Of a stretch of 64,000 nt of DNA, positions 10,801-19,548 are shown piece by piece. The position numbers and the translations under genes are program-made. The notes below the pieces were generated by a model that was given only the letters and a program-made list of their open reading frames with translations, ran no database searches and was not told the DNA's origin. This DNA comes from Symsagittifera roscoffensis (lineage: Eukaryota; Xenacoelomorpha; Acoela; Convolutidae), in the NCBI RefSeq assembly GCF_963678635.1, contig NC_087069.1, positions 53,578,635-53,642,634 on the forward strand, given 5' to 3'. How positions within the stretch are numbered: position 1 is the first letter of the stretch; each line of letters starts with the position of its first letter.

Positions 10801-13662
10801 GTGTCCAATCGATCTTACTTTCAATTCCTCTTTCCCTACATAGATTTGTCCAATTAGGTCTTCGTCGCATGTTATCATCGTTTTGGTATAGATATTAATC
10901 CCATCTATATTTAGCATGACCTCGTGTGGACCATAAGCTTCAGTGTACCTATTATCAACACGTACCGACTTGCTGCCCCCTCTCGTGAGTAGTGCCCTGA
11001 GCGCTCTAGAAGTCGTTTGTGGACTTATTCCACTCAAGTAGTCTGCATACACGTCAATGTGCATTATCGTCTGGTCGCTCGGCTCGCTCAAGTTTCTGGT
11101 TACCTCGTGGCCGCCCACTGTGATTATCGACATTATTCTTGCTCCGATTTTCGATATTCCAAAAGGTTTACCTGTCACCATTTTCACGGTGTTACAATTC
11201 CCAGTCTTCGTTGAGCCCGTTCTAGCCTCTGGTATTGAGTTCGATCCGGTTAATGCTTCGTTAAAATTTTGTCTTTCGATCTCCAACTTTAGTCGTTGCT
11301 CTATTTCTTTCGCAGCAAGATCTTGTTTCACTTTGGCAATTGCTTCCGTCGCCGCTTTCTCATAATTTATCTCTAGAGAGCTTCCGGCTGCGGACTCTAA
11401 CGCACCGCTAACATGTGTAACAGCTTTCACTGTCTTCGTCGGCAATTCGGTGTTTGGTGCCCCTAAGTTCCTAGATTCGAACTCGTTTTGCCTGTTCCGC
11501 TGATTCTGCACCGCCGCTAATGCCAACTTATGTTTGGGGTGATTCTGGTCCTTGACCGCTTCCCAGAACAAGGGACAATCCATTCTGAAGTGCCCCTCCT
11601 GGTTACAGAAGAAGCATCTGGCGCCTATCTTGATGATTAAGCCATTATAGTACTCGTGTTCCTCCATCTGACTCATATCCTCCTCATCCGGTGCATAACC
11701 TAGGCTCTTCATGCCTTGTTTGTACGTTGTGCAGTCAGCCACATGATGATCCGCTGACCCGCAGTTCGCGCATGATCTGCGCTTATCCATATCATCTCTA
11801 GGTTTGTACCATGATGACCTCTGGGGTTGACTTCCCCCTTGCGTGTTCCTGTTTTCAGAATATGAGTACTTCTTAGGTTTCATCAGCATGTATTCTCTTG
11901 ATTTCTGTCTCATCTCTTCTGGGGTGGGTGCGCTGTCCTTCGACAATGTGTAGTATGTTGCTAACATTGTCCTTAAGTCGTCACTTTTCACCCCATCAAT
12001 GAACTTCGAGGCAATGCTAAAGTTCCGTCTGTTTGTCGACTCCTCTGGGTCACTCCTCCTTCTCAAGCTCTCGAGGTCATCTAGGAACCGATCTATTGAC
12101 TCGTCGTCCCTCTGCCTTCTCTTTTCAAATCGCATCATCGCTTGGTGACCCTTCATTCCTGACCCGAATCGATTCAGCAATATCTCGAAGATCTTGTCCG
12201 CGGTGTCGCGTTCTTCCTCCTTCTTTGCGACCACGCATTTTAGTGCCGTTCCTTCCAAGTTGCTCAGTATGGCTGTACATGCTTGCCTTTCGTCACTCAA
12301 GTTATCTTGCTCTAGATGTAATCTCATCACTTCCACCCAAGTGTCAATGCATCCATCGGAGTCGTCTTTGAATTCTTTTGGCTTCTTGAATGTCTTTCTT
12401 GTTTTTCCCTCTCTCCTGTCGCTCGAGTCAGTGTTCCTCGTGGCAAAGGCCTCTAGAGTCCTGTTCATCGTCTCCCAAGTGCTGGCCCATGTCATAGCAT
12501 CCGGTCCTGTGTTGCTGTTAGCTGTTGCATCTCCCGGACCAGTCGTTGTATTCGACATTCCATTCTTCATTATTGTTTTCGCAGCTGTTGGTGCTATGCT
12601 TATCGCATCCCTGGTTATGGGCAACGGTGTCGATTGCCGTTTGTTCCTTTGTGGTTCTACAAAGTCAACTCTGGTGCCTTGCGTACGATCCGCTGCCGGT
12701 CTTTCTTGTGAAGTAGAACCTCTCAAGATTGCATCCAACTTCGCCTGTATTGCACACGAACTCTCGGCCTGACTCTTGCTCATTGTGTCCATTCTCCCTT
12801 CCAGGCTCCCTAATTGGCTGTTGACTTCATCATATCGGTTCTTCAACAGTTGCATGTCTGTTTTGATGTTCTTTTCTCGTTCTTCATTGGTGGCTTCTAC
12901 CTTATCTGACATTTCCTTGAGTCTCTCCTCTGTTGCCTTAGCTAGGTTAAAATAACTGTCTAAATTCTCGTGCTTGTTGTATCTTATCTCCTTTTTTATC
13001 ACCTCTCTGTCTTCTTCACTGTTCTTAAGTCTTTTGTCGATCTGATTTAATTTCGCCAACAAATCGCCCAGCTCAATGGTAGTCTCTTCATGGTCAGCCG
13101 TGGGTTTCTCTTCGGCCATAGCCTCTGCTTTAGCTTGTTCCTCATTCTGGCCGGCTTCTGTCGCTTTCGTGTTCACTGTACCAAATGTTCGTGCTCTTTC
13201 TGCTTTTGGTTCTTCAGTCACGTTTTCTTTCGTTTTTATTCCGAACATTATTCCCAATTTTTCCGTAAAAGATGTCCTCTTTACTTGAGAGTCTTCTTTC
13301 ACCGTTTCTTCGGTGTTGCCTATTGCATCTTCCGCGTCATCTATCGGTGAGAACTCTATGGGTTTCTGGTTCGGTTCCTCTGCATTGGGCATTGGAGTTG
13401 ACTCTGTCGCCATCTTCCCTGTTTCATCCACACTTTGATCGGGTGTCTCTAGATCAATCTCGATGGTGGATTCTACTCTCTCCCCTTCCGTGCCCTCTTT
13501 CGCCCTGTTCTCCGCTGTACTCCTTGTGCTGACCATGTTAACTGAAAAGTTCTTCTTTGTTATCTTTGGGCCCGTTGATGTCGTTCCGCGCAGCGATGAA
13601 TTATATTTCGTGTTTGATCCACTTGACCTTTTTTCGAGCACCGGTACCCTACTCCGCCTCAT
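4888..13662 (-). CDS. Element I Gag-Pol polyprotein, 2924 aa, Ty3/Gypsy type with macrodomain-like C-terminus
   Basis: One open frame. Domains in order: acidic N-terminus and coiled coil (residues 60-310); capsid-like retrotransposon gag region (about 425-575); two CCHC zinc knuckles, CANCGSADHHVADC (about 630) and CFFCNQEGHFRMDC (about 685); aspartic protease LLDTGA (about 987); reverse transcriptase with RFCCDFRYLNS (about 1372) and catalytic YVDD (about 1462); RNase H (DTDAS about 1612); integrase with an H-H-C-C zinc domain (about 2155-2200) and catalytic D (about 2222), D (2279) and E 35 residues on; GPF module WRGPFMIAEV (about 2455); a long acidic tail; and a macrodomain-like region (about 2760-2915). 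Met43 (13536), beginning MVSTRS, is an alternative start. It makes the virion-like core and copies and integrates the element. The absence of any stop over 8.8 kb suggests recent activity. Confidence 0.95.
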   Translation of the reverse strand: MRRSRVPVLEKRSSGSNTKYNSSLRGTTSTGPKITKKNFSVNMVSTRSTAENRAKEGTEGERVESTIEIDLETPDQSVDETGKMATESTPMPNAEEPNQKPIEFSPIDDAEDAIGNTEETVKEDSQVKRTSFTEKLGIMFGIKTKENVTEEPKAERARTFGTVNTKATEAGQNEEQAKAEAMAEEKPTADHEETTIELGDLLAKLNQIDKRLKNSEEDREVIKKEIRYNKHENLDSYFNLAKATEERLKEMSDKVEATNEEREKNIKTDMQLLKNRYDEVNSQLGSLEGRMDTMSKSQAESSCAIQAKLDAILRGSTSQERPAADRTQGTRVDFVEPQRNKRQSTPLPITRDAISIAPTAAKTIMKNGMSNTTTGPGDATANSNTGPDAMTWASTWETMNRTLEAFATRNTDSSDRREGKTRKTFKKPKEFKDDSDGCIDTWVEVMRLHLEQDNLSDERQACTAILSNLEGTALKCVVAKKEEERDTADKIFEILLNRFGSGMKGHQAMMRFEKRRQRDDESIDRFLDDLESLRRRSDPEESTNRRNFSIASKFIDGVKSDDLRTMLATYYTLSKDSAPTPEEMRQKSREYMLMKPKKYSYSENRNTQGGSQPQRSSWYKPRDDMDKRRSCANCGSADHHVADCTTYKQGMKSLGYAPDEEDMSQMEEHEYYNGLIIKIGARCFFCNQEGHFRMDCPLFWEAVKDQNHPKHKLALAAVQNQRNRQNEFESRNLGAPNTELPTKTVKAVTHVSGALESAAGSSLEINYEKAATEAIAKVKQDLAAKEIEQRLKLEIERQNFNEALTGSNSIPEARTGSTKTGNCNTVKMVTGKPFGISKIGARIMSIITVGGHEVTRNLSEPSDQTIMHIDVYADYLSGISPQTTSRALRALLTRGGSKSVRVDNRYTEAYGPHEVMLNIDGINIYTKTMITCDEDLIGQIYVGKEELKVRSIGHCAMLEEDAMHIGTEADVTGHVLDVNGKKTQLRGLLDTGAVLSVIPIETCEKMGFDKGDLIDSRIRLSAANKGALRVLGRTPIIALNLGERNLWMSFIVVENLDESDQFILGRDFIRNFDVTIDLNNAMFRIRNPDRRYAIKPVNLIMANENKAPVFLSRRVRLKANEAAIVSLRMKNYNELSDNKQVCIVPNPNSQSAAVLGRSFSITKSGLCVSVLLITLDIPITIQRGRKLGYALPVKTRYETIENSKQNEVVDCPNHRDKICILRRLQRKKDSSGLIKSLKSETDDGLSSCSNFPERPTLDEIQTDKPVLPEIEHLRGKLKDEQLEAIKDVLERNEEVFSRHKADIGCCNFVEHEIELEENAVPHREGARRMTPHKSDACRKEIETLLEYDMIEPSKSPWACGVVMSKKKGDQLRFCCDFRYLNSVTVKDAYPIPRIDESLSKLGDAKFFTTLDLGSAFWQVLLRKQDRDKTGFACELGLFQWNTFQRLMAHALIGVTKKYGNLVMCYVDDVVIATPTLEDHIERLDEVFACMKRSGLKCKPSKCEILKDSIKYLGRMVDKHGIRPDPDAVEAVLTWKSPKTEHQLMSFLGFANYYREFIKGYADKVYPMQQLMRHKGKKFTWNNAAEESFQRIKKELCEAPVLGMPTEKGMYVLDTDASVVANSGILHQEQEWNGKTVLRPIAYGSKVLSDTEMKYGAPKAEMFAVVTFVEKYRAYLGSEPFKLRVDNRALSWLKTYSMDQSYIGRWIVRLDGYNMIIEHRTRDKHQNADSLSKKTEFYERQEQREADRPEIKDGFSFMDKETYDSLPLTRWLDKSGKPIEDHPELPKEPLEKTILKKSREIPIGIMLKSKIVRETLKAKGYDLIQVEEGTVRIDEDLMRLLEKLSDDKPVIQGKGQEAPELTILRREETVNNTDVSKGSTTDSKEVVRSLVEKIPEKILEQTKVRDKKVTFREEVEHLGLDQESGEWSRFMEEDETGEGKLSGEREEWDEDSDESSEDQDSLCMILAEEKIRQHDRELQTDPSSGTYNLEIQEVRGGEELEKIAVSRKPLRELSCNSNVRTNLVPEDDMKIVKRMICVKLSDDIHNPGEMNGQIMALKEHVKARYRLSDLIRAQKNDKMTSNLSKWIHSGVKEKGELEEDSYKILSQFYKEKRDLLYHTAEGVVACKRRDEEKILHKHNLIILPQLYQTEVLFRSHDQMGHQGIDKVQQRILHRFDWPGMRKACEKWVNACLACLQVKDPRKMKFPLKSVESSEFNEVLQIDHQKICMTESGYNQILVIIDHFTKLAEAVPCQTASGEETCDHLITHWISRYGCPMTFQSDNGKAFVGDLTKELMRRSHIAQAHSTTYHPQTNGLVERQNRTLVNMLRVYCSRYMTDWDKYLPQVVGAYNSTQHSTTGISPFMMLTGRERAMPLTFFYPEYEGKRTSPQAYVKEAIKRQQELNELCRRNTAQAQMRQRKKYDEKILRAKPYEVGQYVWVFQNVIPPKGTKKLLKKWRGPFMIAEVHQQGRFYRLSTGRAAHYENLKPHVPSPEDWCLPKDMEGLEYLVVEPACEVNEKGTREKNDGNENLCLDDNEKIEVESDAGSFVEEDWNDPEQNEVPKWMEPDRPTPPETRTGNRKRTGMRYNRYGDDFLIDKIQPDKLGDELLGVGELEAGEEWQVIDDGGHYPQDDYSTPELETDLEQSEIERRENTNLRILEWMRDVKDESHEGQSIQQVDVSAANYMKTGDPLFGWTATDRPLDIPKDNSDPTTSTGTSINIFVRGVGVGLTHTENSMIKKLKEVRETSGLELEEEEPEPTIGRNFKTKFEIPNEYSENIMITDSDFILSNRTSAICITADMSFKSRLEADFKREYQNVEFLFRQRPGLGGMAALPPSVARVPGKYLCFLVTRVNDRNTIDPEHVILALTRLRDFMIERGIVEVSMPVYDPNRGKLSSRELYAILHVVFAETEIMVYLHKKYYLSIA
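4900..5390 (-). other. Macrodomain-like C-terminal region of Element I Pol
   Basis: The last 165 residues of the polyprotein look like a small macrodomain of the TARG1/ALC1-like type. The order is an early strand with SAICITADMSFKSRLE (ADP-ribose-side loop and helix), a Gly-rich segment, a strand YLCFLVTRV, a helix IDPEHVILALTRLRDFM, a strand IVEVSMPVYDP, and a last helix and strand HVVFAETEIMVYL. The segment after SMP, normally a Gly-rich catalytic or binding loop, reads YDPNRG, so ADP-ribose binding may be changed and hydrolase activity is doubtful. Assigned by pattern only. Confidence 0.55.
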
Positions 13663-13973
13663 TATTTCTATTTACAACTGCTTTTATTTACAATTTTATT
13701 ATATACACGATTCTATTCTAAGAGTAACTAGTAAAAAATAAAAAAATAAATTTTGTGGTAACAAATTCTGTACAATGTGTTAAAAACCTTGTTCTCTTTC
13801 TAAAACCTCTGAAAAATTTCCCTTAATGTGGTCTCAACCGTACCTAATTTGATTTGTCTTATTCTGTCTTAAGACACACTTGTTGTAATTTTACTTCAAT
13901 TTTTATACCGTCCCAAGACTGTTCGTTACTATCACAGTACTCTCCGCTAGTGTCCTAAGACCCTTGTACCAAG
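13663..13973. other. Element I leader next to gag, no gene seen
   Basis: AT-rich sequence immediately upstream (sense) of the gag start. It holds runs of A and T and no ORF of note, and grades into the minisatellite on the right. Confidence 0.4.
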
Positions 13974-14703
13974 GCCACTGTCCCAAGACTACTGTCCCAA
14001 GGGTAGTGTCCCAAGACCAGTGTCCCAAGGCTAGTGTCCCAAGACTACTGTCCCAAGACTAGTGTCCCAAGGCTAGTGTCCCAAGACCAGTGTCCCGAGG
14101 CTAGCGTCCCAAGACTACTGTCCCAAGACCAGTGTCCCAAGACCAGTGTCCCAAGGCTAGTGTCCCAAGACTACTGTCCCAAGACCAGTGTCCCAAGACT
14201 AGTGTCCCAAGGGCAGTGTCCCAAGACTACTGTCCCAAGACCAGTGTCCCAAGACTAGTGTCCCAAGGTTAGTGTCCCAAGACTACCGTCCCAAGACCGG
14301 TGTCCCAAGACTAGTGTCCCAAGACCCCTGTCCCAAGACCACTGTCCCAAGACCCTGTCCCAAGACCCCTGTCCCAAGACCACTGTCCCAAGACCCTGTC
14401 CCAAGACCACTGTCCCAAGACCCTGTCCCAAGACCACTGTCCCAAGACCCTGTCCCAAGACCACTGTCCCAAGACCCTGTCCCAAGACCACTGTCCCAAG
14501 ACCCTATCCCAAGACCACTGTCCCAAGACCCTGTCCCAAGACCACTGTCCCAAGACCCTGTCCCAAGACCACTGTCCCAAGACCCTGTCCCAAGACCACT
14601 GTCCCAAGACCCTGTCCCAAGACCACTGTCCCAAGACCCTGTCCCAAGACAACTGTCCCAAGACCCTGTCCCAAGACCACTGTCCCAAGACCCTGTCCAC
14701 TGT
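13974..14703. repeat. Leader minisatellite, GTCCCAAGAC units
   Basis: Tandem repeats of 13-14 bases built on GTCCCAAGAC. From about 14325 the array is regularised into a 27-base higher-order unit (14 + 13) that repeats about 13 times almost perfectly. Degenerate units continue to about 14830. The multiple-of-three period creates long repetitive open frames on both strands (for example 14272-14853 plus and 14283-14876 minus), which are by-products of the repeat and not genes. It lies between the primer-binding site and gag. Confidence 0.95.
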
Positions 14704-14879
14704 CCTCGAGACTTCTTCAAGACTGTTCTGGTCCAACACTGTCCCAGTACCGCACTGCCCAAGACTGTCCCAAGACTGCTCTGTCCCCAGACTTCTTCGG
14801 TACTGTCCCAAGACTCGTCACGGAGTGTCTTCCTCGTTGTGGGGTCTTCTTGAATCACCGTACCTTGTACCACCACTCA

Positions 14880-16220
14880 AGCTCCAGTAAAATTTTCCCA
14901 AAAACCCTCTCTTAAAAGCCAAATGCTGACCCCCCTCTTCTTTTTGGTTGTTTCTATTTCAATGTAGGTGCGCAGGTATCTTGTGATCACCTGTTCGTAT
15001 AAGACCAAACACAAATCCTCACCAAAATGCAACAAAAATCTAAGTAAGAAAAATGTTAAAAACAGAAAAATGAGCCCACCTGAAATTCAAAGGTGACCAA
15101 TGTCTACCTTTCGTCAAAAAAAAATGTCTGGTACCTAATTGCCACGCGTTTTCCTCCCCCCACTAGTGATCTTATGGGGTATCACAAAAGCTGTCCATCT
15201 CCGGTCCCCCCTACCAATCCAACCAGCGTACCAGTCTTAACTCGAGTTCAATTTTGGATATCCACCTCTTATTACCAACGCGTGTTATGGCTACTGTAAC
15301 TAAATCAACGATGTCGATTAATTAGTTACTCTAGTTTCCCCCCTTTTTACAATTTGCAACCGCTCACCTCTAACCTAACCAGCCCCCCTTCTAACCTCCC
15401 CCCTGTCTAGCCCCCCTTCTTAAGCCTAAAAATTACCTTAAGCGCCGGGTGCTAAACCTCTCAAGAGAAAACCGTAGACCTGTTTCCAGGCCTGCTCAAG
15501 TAAAAACGTTCCTCAAAACTGGGGGGTTCGCTTATCCAATTTTACACCTATCTCCTATAATGTAATGTGGATTCTAACGATACCCGTTCTGCCCAACTTG
15601 AGAACTCGAGAACTGTCGAACTCTCTTGGCTGCTTTCCCACTCGACTGATCACCTGTTCCAGTCCAGTCGCCTATTGGTTCAGCTCAGGTACTCCTGAAC
15701 AACCTTCCCACTCGGCTGGTCACCTCTTCCAGTCAAGTTTCCTTGTTGTCCAGCTAAGTTCCAAGCTATCTGAAACCCTTGACAGCGCCCCACACTCGGG
15801 CACTTTATTAAGATGACTGGTTTAAATTGCTAGGTTGATCGAAACGATCGAACTTGTAAAACAGTATGGGTATACTATTTAATTAATATAAAGGTTTGAT
15901 CCAACTGATCTGGTGTCAAAGTCACTGTCTTTTTTCGTTTTATGGTTTTTGTTCCTTTTTCTATTCTTTTTTGGTTTTTTGTTTTGCTTTTTGTCTTTTT
16001 GCTCGTGTTTTTGTCCCCCTAGTTGCCCCCTTTTACTCGGTTAGCTAAGCCTCGTTCGGAGAGCGTACCAGGAAATTTTCTCGAGTTTTCTTAAAAAGCT
16101 ATCACGGTACAACCGGAAGGTTTGCACGTTCCTGTCGAACCGTACCGCCGGTACTCTAGAATGGGCATTCAGCCCGAAGCTGTCTCAAGTGGGTTTGACT
16201 CCGTAGTCTTGATGTCGTAA
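14880..16220. other. Element I leader, noncoding
   Basis: No convincing gene. It contains C-rich patches (about 15150-15450), an imperfect direct repeat of about 57 bases (15633-15690 and 15708-15765, both starting near TTCCCACTCG), and a long pyrimidine-rich run at 15925-16035. Several CTCAAG hexamers occur. Confidence 0.4.
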
Positions 16221-16224
16221 ACAC

Positions 16225-16297
16225 CCAGGAGCGCCATAGCATGTCCCATGGCTGTTAACCGAAAGGTTGGTGGTTCAGGCCCACCCAGGAGCGCCAT
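16225..16297 (+). tRNA. tRNA-Asn(GTT)-derived 3' half flanked by two primer-binding-site copies
   Basis: From 16251 to 16295 the plus strand matches the anticodon-loop-to-3'-end half of a tRNA-Asn: loop CTGTTAA, variable region, T arm GGTTCAGGCCCACCC, and acceptor end GGAGCGCCA. The 5' half is not tRNA-like and the anticodon stem is mismatched, so this is not a working tRNA gene. The string ACCCAGGAGCGCCATA occurs twice, at 16225-16241 and 16282-16298. Read on the minus strand each is TGGCGCTCCTGGGT, a typical primer-binding site. The simplest reading is that the reverse-transcription primer tRNA was copied into the element. Confidence 0.7.
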
Positions 16298-17179
16298 AAA
16301 AACACTATGTAACATTCGTCTACTACAGTCACACATGAGGCTTAAGAAAAATGGGCCCTATAACTATTGGCTCAGGAGTCAGGGACACTATCTCTTGTGT
16401 TTTTTCCGCCTCAAATCAGTCGGAGCCAATTCGGTTCGCTTGTGACATGAGACTACGACCCGCTACTGCTTAAGGCTACTACCAAAATATCCCCCCACTC
16501 TAGAATTAAGAACGTCCCCATACTTAGGTCTCAAAATACCCAAAATACATGAACGCCGTTAAAAACCGGGTCGGAACAATCCGTTTATTACTTTTTTGTT
16601 AGACAGTGGAACTTTGATCCATTTCAGATGGATCAACCTAAAACTCGCCTTACCTCAACATAACAATCATAAAACACACTCTAGAATTTAAATTTGTACT
16701 CACATAGTAGCACGCTCAAGAAGTGGGAAAAAAATCCAGTCGGTAATTAACTCAAGAATTAAATAACGTAACTAAATGAGTCTAATGTTTTATAGTTTGA
16801 ACAATGAGAACGAGTTTATACTCTAGACAATAGTTTTCTTGTGAACCATTAGGACACTCAAGCTGTCCACCTTTCCACCGAAGGTTCACTCTAGTCCAGT
16901 TTCGAATAATGCTCCAGTCGCTATAATCCAATTCGTGGGAACGCTCTCGTCTCTGTCACAGATGGGACAGCTCTACTCTCGGTTATTATAGTGATGGAAA
17001 TTGCGAATAGCAATTTCCCTACTGCTTTTTCTTACAACTTTCCCGCGTGTGTGACTCAATTGTTCTGAAATTGTTCTGACTTCTTTTCTGATTTTCAGTT
17101 ATCGCGAGAAAATCGTGCATGACATGTTCCATTCGAAATTTTGAAAAATTAAATTTCACTCCAAAATCAAGTGTTTTTT
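16298..17179 (-). mobile_element. Probable 5' LTR region of Element I, boundary unresolved
   Basis: Sequence sense-upstream of the primer-binding site, ending at the assembly gap. It is noncoding and contains three CTCAAG hexamers. The position fits a 5' LTR, but the sense end next to the PBS is not a clean CA, and the partner LTR is outside the window, so the limits are inferred. Confidence 0.4.
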
Positions 17180-17379
17180 NNNNNNNNNNNNNNNNNNNNN
17201 NNNNNNNNNNNNNNNNNNNNNNNNNNNNNNNNNNNNNNNNNNNNNNNNNNNNNNNNNNNNNNNNNNNNNNNNNNNNNNNNNNNNNNNNNNNNNNNNNNNN
17301 NNNNNNNNNNNNNNNNNNNNNNNNNNNNNNNNNNNNNNNNNNNNNNNNNNNNNNNNNNNNNNNNNNNNNNNNNNNNNNN
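17180..17379. other. Assembly gap (200 N)
   Basis: Exactly 200 undetermined bases, a scaffolding gap of conventional size. Open frames that cross it are artefacts. Confidence 0.99.
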
Positions 17380-17713
17380 AATTTTCAAGTATAAAAACAT
17401 TTAAAAAAGAAGGCGTGGCTAATTTCCATTTTCCTCCCCTCATTTGATTTTTAGTTTTGAACATTTTTCATTGTCATAAGGTAAAGAACTTTTTTATAGT
17501 GAGCAAACTGACTATTAGGAACATGTTTGCTTTTCATACCTTACATCGTACAATATCCTCGTACTAAAAACTCTTTGCAATCTTTTGCATCGCATTAGTT
17601 TGTAAAAGGCTTCAAATTTAGCCTGAAATTGTTGAAAGAAAACGGTTCTTTTTCCTTTTCCCCCACCTGCAAATTTTTATAGCTCAAATTACTGTTCACG
17701 TTGTCCAGTTGGG

Positions 17714-18053
17714 CTCTTTTCCCTCCCCCACCTCACATGAGCATCAATTTTATGGCCTAATGAGTGATTTTACAAAGTTAATTATGAAGACCAAATACGC
17801 TTGTCATAGCTCAATTTATTTGTATGTCAATTTTTCAATTCTCATGACAATCTGACATTGCGAACAGTAGTTTTAATTATGAAAAATTGCAGATGGGGGG
17901 GGGAGAAAATGATCCTCCAATTGTCATGAAAATTGACATGCAGACTAATTAGACCATGGCGTACATAATTGATGTTCATATTCGACCTTGTAAAACCACC
18001 CTATAGACCATAAAACGGATGCTTGTGTGAGGTGGGAGGGAAGGAAAAAAGAG
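17714..18053. mobile_element. Long-hairpin MITE, about 340 bp
   Basis: The left 65 bases (from CTCTTTTCCCTCCCCCACC) are the imperfect reverse complement of the right 65 bases (ending GGTGGGAGGGAAGGAAAAAA). A second inner inverted pair sits around GTATGTCAATTTTT and AAAATTGACATGC. The whole element folds as one long imperfect hairpin, typical of a foldback MITE. No coding capacity. Confidence 0.75.
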
Positions 18054-19548
18054 ACGAGAAAACTTAAAAATTTAGTAGATGTCTCAAATTATCGAGTTTT
18101 GGTACAGTCTGCTTCGATTTTAAACGGTTTTCATTTTCAACTTTCGTACTCAAACTTTTTTAACTCAATACTTATCTAGATTTTTTGGTAATGCGGGTTT
18201 CGTTTGTATACTGATCCAGCGATAGTTATCAATGACAAGTCAACCCGCGCTTATTTTACGTCACAACTTAATGCGTTTAGCCAAAATCACTAGTTAAAAG
18301 AAGCAAATTTAGATCTTTCTGATAAAAACAGATATCACAAAAAAATTTTGAAATTGGTGTTTTTTGAGACGCTTTGCAAAACCGTTTTGACTTTCGAAAA
18401 AAGGCTAGTTTTTTCAAAATTATTCGACCGACTTGCAAAAAAAAAACGATCGCAACGAAAATCTTGATTGCCTGCAAAAACATGTTGTCTGATTTGTATC
18501 TTGCTGCCAATTTCTGCAGCCTACAATAAAGCCTGTGAGGGGAAAGTTTGACAAATATATATAACAAATATATAAAATATATGAGATTTTTAGAGCGTTT
18601 TTTTTCGAACTTACCGACTTGTCTCGAAAAACACAAACCCAACTGAGATTAAAGTTTCAATGGAAACAAAGAGTTGTAGGAAGCTCAACAACATGAGCGG
18701 TAAAAACCGAACTATTATGGCACTGAAATTGGTCAGAAAAAGTTATGACAATGAGAAAAGTGTAAGTTGATTGCTTAACCATTTTATCAAATTTGATGAC
18801 TTTTTCTCAAAAACTTCGTGCCGAATCGTATATTTTTGCTTTTATCGAAAGAACAAGGGGTATGTGAAACTTCTTTTTAAAACGTCGTTTTTTTTAAAAA
18901 AAAATTTGATGTTCAGGAAAGTCAAGTTTCCGACTCTTGTCTGTTTGATTGTGTTCTCGAAAACTGTCAACCGTATATGCTATCGAGGGTGTATCAAGGA
19001 TACCATTTTCGAGAAGTTGCATAAGCGACTGCGCCGTAGGATCTTTTCCTTTTTACCACAACCTCGAAAAGTTACAAAAACAAATTGGTTAAAAATTTTT
19101 CACTCAGCTTTTTGCATGTAGGAAGTGTAAAAACTTTTTCGCATGTTCCTGCCTACACGTTGTATTGCAGTTTATGTCACAAAAATCTTTTTAGGGAGAC
19201 TTTCAACTTTTGATTTCACTAAAAACCCAAGAGACGGGACTAGAAAAAGCCACGTCTTAAGAATTTGAAAAAATACAATATATTCTGAGGAAAATTCCAA
19301 CTTTTCAAGAAGTTTCGCTTTTACTTGTTCTTGTAGAGAAAAAATCGAGGTAGTGGGTGAAAAAGAGACCCAAGTAGAGTTATGGTATTGTCTTCTGATT
19401 TCACGTGTTACGTCCACTACTTTAAATTAGGACTCGTTTCTGAGAATGCAAAGTATTATCATTGTATAATCCTAAAATCATCAATCGCACTTCAACAAAT
19501 AACTGAAACACTTATTACAAAAAACTCACAGCTCAAAAATAATTTTAG
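18054..19548. other. Upstream part or intron of the protease gene, no exon identified
   Basis: AT-rich. A signal-peptide exon of the protease must lie upstream of 19549 but cannot be placed. An ATG-started stretch at about 18660-18760 ends in AGT followed by GTAAGTTG, a good donor, but its phase does not match the exon at 19549. The longer open frames here (18277-18642 minus, 18771-19121 plus) are low-complexity and look spurious. Confidence 0.35.

Larger units (their letters stand above)
1..17179 (-). mobile_element. Element I: giant Ty3/Gypsy-type LTR retrotransposon, 3' end off the window
   Basis: Sense runs right to left. The order is a presumed 5' LTR (right of 16297), a primer-binding site matching the tRNA-Asn 3' end (16281-16295), a 2.6-kb leader with a minisatellite, gag-pol (13662-4888), ORF2 (4364-2617) and ORF3 (2546 to the window edge). 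The pol order protease, RT, RNase H, integrase is that of Ty3/Gypsy elements. The 3' LTR must lie left of position 1, so LTR boundaries and target duplication cannot be checked here. With about 17 kb visible the element is very large for the superfamily. The placement of the 5' LTR is inference. Confidence 0.85.

Noticed and set aside
12033-13741. Several plus-strand frames opposite gag
   Set aside because: Shadows of gag-pol with Phe/Ser/Leu-rich composition caused by the antisense of an acidic, Lys-rich protein.
13974-14703. Possible CRISPR array
   Set aside because: Units are contiguous with no unique spacers, the context is an animal retroelement, and there are no cas genes.
14272-14876. 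Long open frames on both strands with PRPLSQDPV- or SWDSGLGTG-type repeats
   Set aside because: They are produced by the 27-base minisatellite, whose period is a multiple of three; no start context or domain.
17119-17464. Open frames crossing the N tract
   Set aside because: They consist mainly of undetermined residues.
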